From: a virus
IMG/VR virus record: IMGVR_UViG_3300028007_000007
Location: 1-29,733 of that record
Length of the DNA: 29,733 nt
Reading direction: 5' to 3' (one strand)
Shown: piece after piece, positions 7,599 through 15,574 of the stretch
Layout of the letters: every line of letters starts with the position of its first letter
Position numbering within the stretch: position 1 is the first letter of the stretch
Notes under the pieces: model-generated
Databases searched by the model: none
Told to the model about the DNA's origin: nothing
The model's input: the letters and a program-made list of their open reading frames with translations, nothing else
Program-made: the position numbers and the translations under genes

Positions 7599-10500
7599 CA
7601 GCGCCGCCTTCCCGGCCCGACGCGACGCTTCACGACGTGCGGGATCTCCGGCACGACGACGTCCGCGAGCACGCGATGGTCGCGGGTGACCAACGTCACG
7701 TTCTCAATGACGACCTCGCCACCACCGACGAGGCCCCCGCCCGCCTGGCGGAGTGCCGTGGCGATCGCGTCGGAGATCACGTTCGGGGAGCCGACGATCT
7801 CCGGTTCGCGCTCGGCGAGGACGCGGAACGTCGGCCGCGTGAACAGGCCGCCGGCGGCCGCGCCGCGGAACGTCGGCATGCCCAGGCCGCTGTCGTCCGG
7901 CGCGTACCCGGACGCCGGCAGCTCGCCGTGGGTGCGCACGTGCGCGTTGATGTCGATGTCGACGCGTCGCGGGATGTTGTTCAGCGCATTCGGCAGATCG
8001 ATCCCGAGACCCTTCAGTAGCTTTTCGAGGAGATCCGCGATCCGCTCGAGCCCCACCTTGATCGGGTCCCCGAACGACATCCCGTTGAGGTCCTCGATCT
8101 TCTCGCCGTTGGCGTCGAGCAGCAGGCCTTTGTCGACGAGCGCCTGCAGGATCGGCCGCATGTTTTCCGGCATCGAGATGCCCAGCCGCATCGCGCGCTG
8201 CGCCACCTCGGAGATCTCGTCGGCCATGTCCTCCAGGATGCCGGTCGGTTCGGCGCCGCCGCGGGTCAGCAGGTCGTAGTCCTCAAGGATCTGTTGCACC
8301 GACGCCGAGATCTTCGCGTTGTTGAATCCCTGTCCCAGCTTGTCGACGTGGATGCCATAGCGGGCGGCCGCTTCCTCCATCCGCTTGTAGTCGATCGTCG
8401 CCTGGTCGCCGAAGCCACGCAGCAGCGCCTGCGTGTCCTCCGTGAGCAGGTTCATCTCGCGGAGCTTGTCGAGCGACGGCTGGAGCGCGGCCGGAATCGA
8501 GAAGCCCATCCCGCGGAATTCCTCGAGCACGCCACCGAGGTCGCGGTTCACGCGCGTGCGCAATTCGCCGACGGCCTTCTCGAATTCCTTGGCGTCGAGC
8601 TTGAACTGTTCGAGGCCCTTTTTTCCGGCGTGGCCGAACGATCCCGCGATGTCCTTCCCCGTCATCTGGCCCAGCAGACGCAGGTTCTCCATCGAGCCGT
8701 AGGTCGTGAGGAGCTCCCCGCCGAGTGCGCGGACCTCCTTCGTGGCCGCCTCGTTCTCCTTCCGTTCCTTGTTGCCGAAGAAGCTGAACACCTTGCCGAG
8801 CAGCGGTCCCGCGAGCGCGCCGATTGCACCGCCGAGACCCGGGATCATCTCGGCCAGCCCACCGAGCGTCCGCGCGCTGATCAGCCCCTTGTTGAACAGC
8901 CCCTGGAAGCCCTTCGTCATGAGCTTCTCGGCGCCCTTCCCGAACAGGCTTTCGCCGATCTGGACGGACAGGGCCTGGCCGAATCCCTTGGCGCCACCCC
9001 CGCCGGTGAACGCCGATTTCAGGAGCGATGGAACGGCCCCGACGATGTCGCGGAACCGCTTCCCCCAGGAATCCACCTCGCGCCGCATCCGTTCGAGTTC
9101 GGTGTTGTGCGCGAGCCGGGCGGCCGCCATCTTCTCCGCGGTGACAGCTCGAATCAGCTCGAGATTCTCGGCGGTGGCGTATCCGAGCCGCTGCAGCTGG
9201 AGGATCTTGGCGTCCTCCTCGCGCTGGATGACCTCGAGCTGGTACTGGAGCTCCGTCATCGTCCGCTTCGCCACCAGGTCGTGGTACTCCGCGAACGCGC
9301 CGGCGCGCAGGTCGAGCGACGTCGTGAACTTCGTGTTCATCGCGTCGACGGCCTTGAAGTGCGTCGCCTGCTGTTCCTTGATGATCCGATCGAACTCCTT
9401 TGCGGCGAACTGCGCGCCGTCGGCCTTCATGTTGAAGACTAGGGCGTCCTTTAGGGGACCCTGCAGCGTCTTGCCCACGGTCATCGCATCGATGGCGAGC
9501 TTCTGGAGCGCGCTGGCGTTCTGACGCGCCCACGCCTCGAGCACGTTGTTTTTGGCAGCGGCGTCCGCGGCCGCGGCCATCTCGCGGAGCTTCTTCGTGA
9601 CCTCCGTTTGCAGCTTCGCGAGCTCCGCGCTCGACTCGCCGAGCGCGCCCTGCGTGCCGATCAGCCCCCGGCCGGTCCTGGAGGCCTCGCCGGTCGCCTC
9701 GCCGGCGGCACGCATGGCGAGCTCCATCTCGGCGAGCTTTCGCCTGAGGTCCTCGCTCTTCGTGGCGAGGTCCTTGTTCATCTGCGCCGCGAACGCGGCG
9801 TCGTCACTGAAGCCCTTCGTGCGTCCCTGCAACTGCGCCAGTTCGTCTTCGAGCGCACGGATTTGATTGCGGACCTCCTGGGATCCCTGGTTCATCGCCC
9901 TGAACGCGTCGAGCAGAATCTCGGTCTCGCGGATCTTCTTCGCATTCAGCGCCGCCATCGTTGCGCTGAAAATCTCGCGAACCTGGTAGTAGGCGCGGGC
10001 GACCAGCTCCGCTCCGCTCACGAGGTACTGCGCCGCGTTGACGCCAGCGATGGCGACGTGGCCGATCAGCCGCGCGATCGACTTCACCTGCTCCTGAGGG
10101 TCATGACCGAAGGCGGCAGCCATGCCACCTACGATGTGATTGAGCGCGGTGTTCAGCTGGGGCGAGGTGGCGATCGCCTCGCCGAGCCGATCGGTCCAGT
10201 TCTGGACGAGCGTTTCGGCCGCCTTGAGGTTGTCGTTGAATCCGTTCTGGACGGGGCCGTTCTCGCGCAGGAGCCGGTTCGCCTCCTCGAGCACGGCGTT
10301 CTTCATCGCCTGCTGCTTCTGGGCCTGGCTGAGCGCGCTCGATTCCTTGCCCCACGCGGCCGCCTGGCGATCGACGGCGCGCTCGATGTTCGCCATGTTG
10401 ACGCCGAGGTCACGCAGCTCCCGCTCGTTGCCGCGCCCGATCGCGCTGAGGAACCTGTCGAAGTTTGCCTTGCCGTCTCCCCCGACCTGGTTGGCGAGGA

Positions 10501-10966
10501 TCCGCGCGCCCTGGGTGAGGACGCCGAATTCCTGCGCCGTCATCCCCACACCTTTGCGCAGCAGCTCGTTCGACGACTTCATCAGCTCGAAGTCGTTCAC
10601 CGTGTGTCCGAACTGGGTGCGGAGCTCCTTCAGGATCGCGTTCGCCTGCTCGCCGCCGCCCGCCAGCCCGACGAACGCCTCCTTCACGTCGGCGACGTCG
10701 TTGCCGCGCTTCGCGATTTCCATCAGCTGCCCGGGGATCTGTGCGACGGTGCCCAGCACCGATTTGAAGGTCGACGAGATGAGGTTCCCCACGGCGACCC
10801 CGCCGGCGATCGTGGCGAACCACTTGCCCCAGCTCTGCGTCCCTTTCGCGGACGTCGCCTCTGAAGCGTCCTCCAGGTGTTTGATCGCGTCCGCGACCTT
10901 CTTGAAGGCAGCTTCCGTCAGGTTCTTCGCCCTGATTTCCAGCTCGACGTTGCGATCTTTGGCCAC
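7598..10966 (-). CDS. Tail tape measure protein
   Basis: At 1122 residues this is the longest gene of the window. It starts at GTG 10966, only 3 bases after the stop of the frameshifted chaperone. It sets tail length and is expelled during DNA injection. It shows the usual make-up. The N-terminal third is helical and charged. A hydrophobic patch near residues 50-85 (FATIAGGVAVGNLISS) is followed by long coiled-coil segments. A Gly-rich hydrophobic region near 660-760 (GGAIGALAGPLLGKVFSFFG) comes next. The C-terminus has the common GGLFTRPTFRVLAEREPEIVG motif. By the usual 0.15 nm per residue, the tail would be near 170 nm. No peptidase or lysozyme domain is visible. Confidence 0.93.
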   Translation of the reverse strand: MAKDRNVELEIRAKNLTEAAFKKVADAIKHLEDASEATSAKGTQSWGKWFATIAGGVAVGNLISSTFKSVLGTVAQIPGQLMEIAKRGNDVADVKEAFVGLAGGGEQANAILKELRTQFGHTVNDFELMKSSNELLRKGVGMTAQEFGVLTQGARILANQVGGDGKANFDRFLSAIGRGNERELRDLGVNMANIERAVDRQAAAWGKESSALSQAQKQQAMKNAVLEEANRLLRENGPVQNGFNDNLKAAETLVQNWTDRLGEAIATSPQLNTALNHIVGGMAAAFGHDPQEQVKSIARLIGHVAIAGVNAAQYLVSGAELVARAYYQVREIFSATMAALNAKKIRETEILLDAFRAMNQGSQEVRNQIRALEDELAQLQGRTKGFSDDAAFAAQMNKDLATKSEDLRRKLAEMELAMRAAGEATGEASRTGRGLIGTQGALGESSAELAKLQTEVTKKLREMAAAADAAAKNNVLEAWARQNASALQKLAIDAMTVGKTLQGPLKDALVFNMKADGAQFAAKEFDRIIKEQQATHFKAVDAMNTKFTTSLDLRAGAFAEYHDLVAKRTMTELQYQLEVIQREEDAKILQLQRLGYATAENLELIRAVTAEKMAAARLAHNTELERMRREVDSWGKRFRDIVGAVPSLLKSAFTGGGGAKGFGQALSVQIGESLFGKGAEKLMTKGFQGLFNKGLISARTLGGLAEMIPGLGGAIGALAGPLLGKVFSFFGNKERKENEAATKEVRALGGELLTTYGSMENLRLLGQMTGKDIAGSFGHAGKKGLEQFKLDAKEFEKAVGELRTRVNRDLGGVLEEFRGMGFSIPAALQPSLDKLREMNLLTEDTQALLRGFGDQATIDYKRMEEAAARYGIHVDKLGQGFNNAKISASVQQILEDYDLLTRGGAEPTGILEDMADEISEVAQRAMRLGISMPENMRPILQALVDKGLLLDANGEKIEDLNGMSFGDPIKVGLERIADLLEKLLKGLGIDLPNALNNIPRRVDIDINAHVRTHGELPASGYAPDDSGLGMPTFRGAAAGGLFTRPTFRVLAEREPEIVGSPNVISDAIATALRQAGGGLVGGGEVVIENVTLVTRDHRVLADVVVPEIPHVVKRRVGPGRRR

Positions 10967-10969
10967 CGT

Positions 10970-11886
10970 TCACTCGTTCCGTCTGTTCTTGCGCCAGGTC
11001 TCTGTGTCTCGCCTGCGCGCGACCTCCGCCATCTGCTCGTGGGCGATGGCGTTGTGGACGCCCTGCAGCAGCTCCAAGGTTTCGAGGAGCCGGTTGTCCT
11101 GGTCGCCGAGCCCTCCCTCGTGCGGCAGCGCCGTCCGCACCCACTGCGCGTAGCCCTGCTCGATCACCAGGCGATGCGTGCCGGTGAACCACATGAGCGC
11201 CGCCTTCACATCCGGCGTGAAGAGCAGCACCGGACAGGTGGTCAGCTCGAGGGGGCCGTCGCTCCAGACGGGCTCGTCTCGGGCGACCCCGTCGCATCCG
11301 CGCTCGCCGCAGAGGCTTCGCTCTCGGCAGGCGCCGCAGTCGAGTCCGGTGTCGTGCCAGGCGCCACTGCTCTGCCGCTCGAGCCACGCTGAGAAGCGCG
11401 CAGCACCTGCAAGGTTTTTTTTTGCTCGGCGGACAGGCGGTTCTCGAGGAGGACGGCCGTCAGGATCTCCGCCAGCACGTCGGGACGCTGCCCGAAGAGG
11501 CGCACGATGTCAGCGCCGTCCGTCACGTAGCGGCCCGCCTCCTCGTCGTACAGGGCGTCGGCCTCGGCGGTGACGTAGGCCGAAATGGACGCGTCGGTGA
11601 ACGCGGCGGCCCGCAACTCCTCGGCCTTTTCCGCTTCGAGCTGCGCCTCGCGCTCGTGCAGCGACAGCGCCATGAACCGCTTCGCCTCCACCTGTTCGCT
11701 CGTGAGTCCGTCCTCCCCCGGCTGCCGGTCCTTCAGGAGGAGCTCGCGGCCGCGCAGCAGGCGGCCGCTGCGCTCCATCTCCGCGCTGAAGTCGATCCAC
11801 TGCTCGCGCGTGAGCTTCTTCACGCGGAGCCGCAGCGGCTCCCCGTCGATGTAGAGGGTGGTCGGATATGAACTGGCAACTTTCAC
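10970..11886 (-). CDS. Tail assembly chaperone fusion made by -1 frameshift (GT-like)
   Basis: The frame that ends at 10970 is open without a stop back to an A9 run at 11423-11415. It lies exactly in the -1 frame of the upstream chaperone. Slippage there would join 157 residues of the first protein to 148 new ones, about 305 residues in all, as in lambda G/GT. The added part begins NLAGAARFSAWLERQ, carries a Cys cluster (CGAC, then LC and GC: spacing C-x2-C-x5-C-x4-C) and ends in a helical segment (LLETLELLQGVHNAIAHEQM). A GTG at 11230 could start the downstream part alone, but it would discard the Cys cluster and has no clear ribosome site. Position between major tail and tape measure genes is the classic one. 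Confidence 0.85.
11242..11886 (-). CDS. Tail assembly chaperone, unshifted form (G-like)
   Basis: A 214-residue protein. I choose GTG 11886 rather than GTG 11940 because a strong GGAGGA site lies 6 bases upstream of it. The N-terminal half (LYIDGEPLRLRVKKLTREQWIDF) looks like the tail assembly chaperone fold, with a beta segment followed by charged helices. The middle (EREAQLEAEKAEEL) is helical. The C-terminal 45 residues after the slippery site are low-complexity Ala/Ser/Pro/Thr, as expected for the unshifted tail of such a gene. The protein should coat the tape measure during tail assembly and be absent from the finished virion. Confidence 0.82.
   Translation of the reverse strand: MKVASSYPTTLYIDGEPLRLRVKKLTREQWIDFSAEMERSGRLLRGRELLLKDRQPGEDGLTSEQVEAKRFMALSLHEREAQLEAEKAEELRAAAFTDASISAYVTAEADALYDEEAGRYVTDGADIVRLFGQRPDVLAEILTAVLLENRLSAEQKKTLQVLRASQRGSSGRAVAPGTTPDSTAAPAESEASAASADATGSPETSPSGATAPSS
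11415..11424 (-). promoter_or_regulatory. Programmed -1 ribosomal frameshift slippery site
   Basis: In the transcript sense the site reads C followed by nine A, in frame as CAA AAA AAA ACC. Tandem AAA codons are the most slippery arrangement known in bacteria. After a -1 slip the frame reads AAC CTT GCA and stays open for 148 codons. I checked every codon between 11416 and 11230 by eye and found no stop. Such a homopolymer stands out sharply in a GC-rich phage. Confidence 0.85.
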
Positions 11887-12043
11887 GGCGCTTCCTCCGG
11901 GGACGTCGAACGATGGATCGTGGGATGACGGCAGCGACACGACGGCTGCCGAGGGACCGACGAGGCGTTCGCGAGGGGGACGCGGAACCCTCTCCCCTGG
12001 ACAAGGTGGGCCCCGCGTCAGCGAACGAACTGGTGTTGCGAAC

Positions 12044-12157
12044 CTATTCCTCTGGATCGCCAGGTGGCGCGCAGCGTGGGCACGTCCAGGCGGCGATCCG
12101 GAGCTGTCTCAAGAGCACACGATCTGTCGGCGACAGATGCGTCGGGTGCTCGCACAT
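12044..12157 (-). CDS. Possible 37-residue Cys-containing protein
   Basis: A short frame starts at an ATG 6 bases after the major tail protein stop and encodes MCEHPTHLSPTDRVLL and WTCPRCAPPGDPEE. The CxxC pair and early Cys/His could bind zinc. There is no convincing ribosome site, so expression would rely on coupling to the upstream stop. It overlaps a strong hairpin. The gap 11887-12163 holds nothing else I can support. The frame may be chance. Confidence 0.3.
   Translation of the reverse strand: MCEHPTHLSPTDRVLLRQLRIAAWTCPRCAPPGDPEE
12113..12151 (-). terminator. Two-part hairpin after the major tail protein gene
   Basis: GAGCAC/GTGCTC forms an outer stem, and ATCTGTC/GACAGAT forms a perfect 7-bp inner stem with a 3-base loop. 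It lies 13 bases downstream of the major tail protein stop. There is no T-run after it (TTGAGA follows), so it is more likely a Rho-independent attenuator without U-tract or an mRNA 3'-end stabiliser than a full terminator. Confidence 0.5.
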
Positions 12158-12163
12158 GACGAT

Positions 12164-13306
12164 CTACAGCAGGCCGAGCGCGACTTCGTCGTCGCCGGCG
12201 TTCTCGTTCAGCACGCCGGCGAAGCTGTGCGTCAGCACGCCGTTGTCGTCCGGCAGCTGCGGCACGTGCTCGATCTCGGCCTTCGGCGCGTGGATCGCGA
12301 CGATGTTGCCTTCCGTGAGCCCCGTCTGCAGGAGCAAGTCGAACAGCGCACCGTCCTCCGCCAGGTCGTACAGGGTGTAGTCCGTGTCGGCGCGCCGTTC
12401 GAACGAGAACGTCACGTCACGGAAGTCCGGCTCGTCGAAGGCCTCGGCCATCGACGTCCCGTAGTTTTCCGAGATGAGCTCCCGGCCGAGATCGATCGAG
12501 ACCTCGCACTTCATGAACTTTCGCGCGACGCCGTTGACAATCAGGCCGCTGCCGGCGAGCCCCGACGGGGGGTTCTGCGAACCGACCGTCGTGAAGCCGG
12601 GGAGCGCGGCGGCGCCGCGCGGGGCCTGCTGCGCCGGACCTGCGAGGCGGAACTCGGGCTCCTTGTTGCGCTCGAAGCTGAGCGTCAGCTCGTTCGGGAG
12701 CCCGCCCTTGACGGTGCGCTTCAGGTCCGTCAGGTAGTGGGCGAATCCGATCGACTTCGCGAGCGCGCCGAATCGGTACGTCACCCCCGCCTTGACCGTG
12801 TCATTCGCCGCGGGAATCCCGCCGAGGGGCGCATTGAGCGTCAGCTCGTCGCCGGCCTTCGAGAGGACGCGACGCGCCTCGGGCACGTTGCCGTTGGCCG
12901 CGCGACGGACGCTGACGAACTCGCCCGCGACGACGCTCGCGCCTTCGCCGGCCTGCAGCGTGAACACGGTCGTCGACGCCGCGGCCGCGACCGTGCCGTT
13001 CAGCGTGCCGACGATCGCGGCCCCGAACCCGTGTCGCAGCAGCGTGTGCGCCTCGGGGATCGTGCCGATCGTGCCCGACGGGCGCAGGATCGCGGTGAGA
13101 TCGAAGCCTGCGGTCCGCGCGCGATCGAAGCGCACTTTGCGGCCACGGGTGGCCTTCTTTTCTTCGCTCGGCACCCGGTTCCGCGGCTGGTACTCGGCGG
13201 TGAAATTGAGGTGCCGCACCGCCATCGTGGCGAGCAGCGCCGGCGTGTCGCCGTACGCGGCTTCCTCGAAGGCGAGCAATCGTCCGAGACGTCCTACCTG
13301 TCGCAT
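12164..13306 (-). CDS. Major tail protein (tail tube)
   Basis: A 380-residue protein starting at an ATG with an AGGAGT ribosome site. It opens MRQVGRLGRLLAFEEAAYGD, a start style common in siphophage and myophage tube proteins. Next comes LLATMAVRHLNFTAEY, then several beta-rich segments (VRFDRARTAGFDLTAIL, ELTLNAPLGGIPAANDTVKAGVTYRFG). The C-terminal half (DVTFSFERRADTDYTLYDLAEDGALFDLLLQTG) fits tube proteins. The position is decisive: it follows tail completion genes and precedes the frameshifted chaperone pair and the tape measure. It should polymerise as hexameric rings. It is followed by a stem-loop, in keeping with high expression. Confidence 0.85.
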   Translation of the reverse strand: MRQVGRLGRLLAFEEAAYGDTPALLATMAVRHLNFTAEYQPRNRVPSEEKKATRGRKVRFDRARTAGFDLTAILRPSGTIGTIPEAHTLLRHGFGAAIVGTLNGTVAAAASTTVFTLQAGEGASVVAGEFVSVRRAANGNVPEARRVLSKAGDELTLNAPLGGIPAANDTVKAGVTYRFGALAKSIGFAHYLTDLKRTVKGGLPNELTLSFERNKEPEFRLAGPAQQAPRGAAALPGFTTVGSQNPPSGLAGSGLIVNGVARKFMKCEVSIDLGRELISENYGTSMAEAFDEPDFRDVTFSFERRADTDYTLYDLAEDGALFDLLLQTGLTEGNIVAIHAPKAEIEHVPQLPDDNGVLTHSFAGVLNENAGDDEVALGLL

Positions 13307-13350
13307 TGCGGTCTACTCCTGGGGCGCACGCCTCGCGCGCGCGTCGTTTG

Positions 13351-13635
13351 TTACTCCTCGACGTCGTCGGTGGCCGCCGGCGTCAGCCGCGGCCGCTCCT
13401 GCGGGGATGCTGCCTCCACCGGCACGAAGCATTCCAGCCGGCCGGCCAGCAGGTCCTCGATCGTGACGGACCGAGCCGGCGCGAGCTCGCGGCCGTCGAC
13501 GTCGGTCACGGCCGCCTGGCGCCCGACGACCTGGTCGAAATCGACCACCGCGCCCCCGCCCAGCTCGCGGCTGAACTCGCCGTAGCTGAGGGAGATTTCC
13601 GACACCGAACTCAAGGCGCAGCGCATCAGTCGCAC
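13351..13635 (-). CDS. Small protein before the major tail gene
   Basis: A 94-residue protein starting at GTG 13635, which has a perfect AGGAGG site 6 bases upstream, the strongest ribosome site in the window. It contains ISLSYGEFSRELGGG and RSVTIEDLLAGRLECF and ends in a Pro/Ala/Asp/Glu-rich tail. I do not recognise a family. The start follows directly after a large hairpin with a T-rich tail. The strong ribosome site predicts abundant product, so a structural or assembly role in the tail is plausible. Confidence 0.75.
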   Translation of the reverse strand: MRLMRCALSSVSEISLSYGEFSRELGGGAVVDFDQVVGRQAAVTDVDGRELAPARSVTIEDLLAGRLECFVPVEAASPQERPRLTPAATDDVEE

Positions 13636-13647
13636 GTGTGTCCTCCT

Positions 13648-13713
13648 CAAAACGAAAAGCCACCCAGCCGCGGGCGCCGGCGACATACGCGCCGGACCGC
13701 GGGCGAGGTGGCT
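13648..13713 (-). terminator. Strong intrinsic terminator-like hairpin
   Basis: In the transcript sense AGCCACC pairs with GGTGGCT, with nested CCGCGG/CCGCGG and CCGGCG/CGCCGG stems, followed at once by TTTTCGTTTTG. It sits in the 176-base gap between the tail terminator-like gene (ends 13812) and the small gene starting at 13635. The rest of the gap shows no coding potential I can support. Its structure resembles the hairpin at 21637-21707. Confidence 0.65.
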
Positions 13714-13811
13714 CTCGAACTCGCTACCCGTGACTCGGGAGAGGCGCCAGCGCGACGGGCGCGCGCGGACGCGGGGTCATGACGCCCGCGCCTGGCGATC
13801 TCCAACAACCG

Positions 13812-14282
13812 CTACGGTGCGCCGTGCTGCCGATGCTGGCTGCAGCGGACCGTCACCAACACCACGACCTTGGACTGCGTCCCCATGCCGGCCAGCGGCG
13901 GATCGGCGTGCACCACGCGCAGATCGAACAGCTGCCCGCCGAGCGTCACGTCGACGCACAGCGTCCGTTCGACGTCGCCGATCAGGTTCTCGCCGGCGAT
14001 CACCTTGCGGTCGGGCGCGGTGCCCGGCGCCTCCACCAGCCCTGTAATCAGGACGTCAAATTCGTCTTCGAGCTCGTTCGCCGGCAGGAACTCGCGGCTG
14101 TTCTCCGAGAGCTCCACCAGGAACAGCGGCGCTTCGGTCCCGGAGATCGCCAGCAGGTTGACCGGGTCGGTGTATACCGATCCGGGCCGGACGTCCCAGT
14201 GGTACCCGGTCGCCACCGTCATGGCGCGGAGCCGATCGGCGATCGCCTTCAGGGCCTTGCCGCGCTTCGTGTCGAAGATCAT
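13812..14282 (-). CDS. Tail terminator / tail completion-like protein
   Basis: A 156-residue protein whose ATG overlaps the stop of the gp10-like gene by 4 bases. It begins with a charged helix (DTKRGKALKAIADRLRAM). The remainder is beta-rich (LLAISGTEAPLFLVELSE, VERTLCVDVTLGGQLFDLRVVHADPP, SKVVVLVTVRC). Size, layout and position match tail terminator proteins, which cap the tube and join it to the head (lambda gpU-type role). Assignment is by context and general fold. Confidence 0.68.
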   Translation of the reverse strand: MIFDTKRGKALKAIADRLRAMTVATGYHWDVRPGSVYTDPVNLLAISGTEAPLFLVELSENSREFLPANELEDEFDVLITGLVEAPGTAPDRKVIAGENLIGDVERTLCVDVTLGGQLFDLRVVHADPPLAGMGTQSKVVVLVTVRCSQHRQHGAP

Positions 14283-14941
14283 CCGTCGCTCCCAGCGGTC
14301 TTCTCACCGTTCGCGCCGTCCGCCGCCGCCGCGCCCAGCTGCTCGAGGATCCACGCCCGGCGCTCCTGCACGGTGTCCCGCATGTAGTGGCGCCCCGGAA
14401 TCGTGATCTGCTTCTTGAGCGCAAAGAGCGCCTCGATCGACCCGTAGCCGTCGACCGCCTCACCCTTCCGCTTCCGTTGCTTCACGCCGAAGATCACGCC
14501 CTTGGCCGTGAACGCGTCGACGTAGCCGACGGACTGCGGATTGTCGAAGAGCTGCCGCGCGCTGAACCGGGCGACGCCCTTCGCCGTCCGTGCCGCCTCG
14601 AGCGGCACCGTCAGGTTCTCGGCGTGCACCGGGCGCACGGTCCCGCCTTCCTCCTGGATCGCGGCGTACGCGGCCTTCTTCCCGTCGGCGCCGACGATCA
14701 GGACCGCGTCCTTGCCGTCGAGCCGCAACTTCCAGAACAGCGCGCGCGTGAGCGTGCCGGTCCGCCGCGTCAGCGCCGCACCGGTCCCCGCGGCGCCGCC
14801 GCCAGAGAGCTTGTCGCGGGCGATGATCCGGATCAGGGCTGCGCCGATCGTGCGCAGCTGCCGGACGATGTTCGCCCCGATCAGTTTCGACGCCTGGCCG
14901 TAGTCGGAGACGACCTCGCCTGCCTTGAGCCGCAATTCCAT
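14279..14941 (-). CDS. HK97 gp10-like head-tail / tail completion protein
   Basis: A 220-residue protein starting at ATG 14941. The N-terminal helix (ASKLIGANIVRQLRTIGAALIRI) and the following RTGTLTRALFWKLR, then VLIVGADGKKAAYAAIQEEGG, have the pattern of the HK97 gp10 / virion morphogenesis family: a helix, then an R-T-G-x-L segment, then a strand and YAAIQE. The C-terminus contains RHYMRDTVQERRAWILEQL, the usual closing helix. It should sit at the head-tail joint or tail top. It is preceded by a 20-residue hydrophobic mini-gene and overlaps the next gene by 4 bases. Confidence 0.8.
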   Translation of the reverse strand: MELRLKAGEVVSDYGQASKLIGANIVRQLRTIGAALIRIIARDKLSGGGAAGTGAALTRRTGTLTRALFWKLRLDGKDAVLIVGADGKKAAYAAIQEEGGTVRPVHAENLTVPLEAARTAKGVARFSARQLFDNPQSVGYVDAFTAKGVIFGVKQRKRKGEAVDGYGSIEALFALKKQITIPGRHYMRDTVQERRAWILEQLGAAAADGANGEKTAGSDG

Positions 14942-14948
14942 CGCGTCG

Positions 14949-15011
14949 CTACCCGAACAGCGGATGCATCGCGGCGATCAGCACCATCACGATGAATGAC
15001 AGCGTTCGCAT
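14949..15011 (-). CDS. 20-residue hydrophobic mini-protein
   Basis: A 20-codon frame starting at ATG 15011, 2 bases after the stop of the connector gene, with GGGGG about 4 bases upstream. The product starts MRTLSFIVMVLIAAM and is essentially a lone signal-peptide or single membrane helix. It ends 7 bases before the start of the gp10-like gene. The junction bases, ribosome site and hydrophobic content argue for a real gene, but its size leaves doubt. It could be a leader used for coupling. Confidence 0.4.
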   Translation of the reverse strand: MRTLSFIVMVLIAAMHPLFG

Positions 15012-15013
15012 GC

Positions 15014-15571
15014 CTACCCCCTCACGTCCCGGATCGAGTCGAGGAACTTCTCGATGCGCGGGTTCAGCCCCGGCCGGATCACCATCGACTGCGGGCCGAC
15101 GGAGATCGACGTCGCCGAGATGGCATTGGCGTCCCACTCGTCGTAGTGGCTCTTCGCCAGGTCGAGCGCGGCCGCGGTGATCTGCCGGCGCCGCGGGTGC
15201 GTCTCGTCGTAGCCCGCGTTGAGGATCACCCGCACGTTGCCGACGCCGGCGCGGAACGTCCGCGTGCGCAGCTGGATCTTGCCGGCCTCCGCGTACACGA
15301 AGTACTCCGACGGCGCGATGTCCATCCCGTCCACGGACAGACTCTCGACCGAGATGATCGGCCGCGGCAGCCGGAGGAGCTTCGTCGTGCCGTCGCCGCT
15401 GCGCTCGATCGTGTAGACGCGCGGCTTGAACTGCTGGCCGACGCGCGCCTCACAGTACGCCGAGGCGGCGTTGCCGATGACCGACAGGATCGCGTCGCGC
15501 GTCCCGTCTGCCGCGGAGATCTTGCAGTGCGCCTTCAACGCCGGCAGGTCGAACAGCGCGAGCGGGTCCAT
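15014..15571 (-). CDS. Head-tail connector (gp6-like adaptor)
   Basis: A 185-residue protein. The start LFDLPALKAHCKIS, then AILSVIGNAASAYCEARVGQQF and the closing strands (VRVILNAGYDE), fit the HK97 gp6 / QLRG-type DNA packaging connector family that forms a ring under the portal. The central beta region (VYTIERSGDGTTKLLRLPRPI, YFVYAEAGKIQLRTRTF) is typical. The C-terminal helix ALDLAKSHYDEW closes the fold. It overlaps neither neighbour, with 3-base gaps on each side. Confidence 0.85.
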   Translation of the reverse strand: MDPLALFDLPALKAHCKISAADGTRDAILSVIGNAASAYCEARVGQQFKPRVYTIERSGDGTTKLLRLPRPIISVESLSVDGMDIAPSEYFVYAEAGKIQLRTRTFRAGVGNVRVILNAGYDETHPRRRQITAAALDLAKSHYDEWDANAISATSISVGPQSMVIRPGLNPRIEKFLDSIRDVRG

Positions 15572-15574
15572 GGG

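Noticed and set aside
11242-11940. Longer start (GTG 11940) for the chaperone
   Set aside because: The GGAGGA site lies before GTG 11886, and the extra 18 residues look unstructured.
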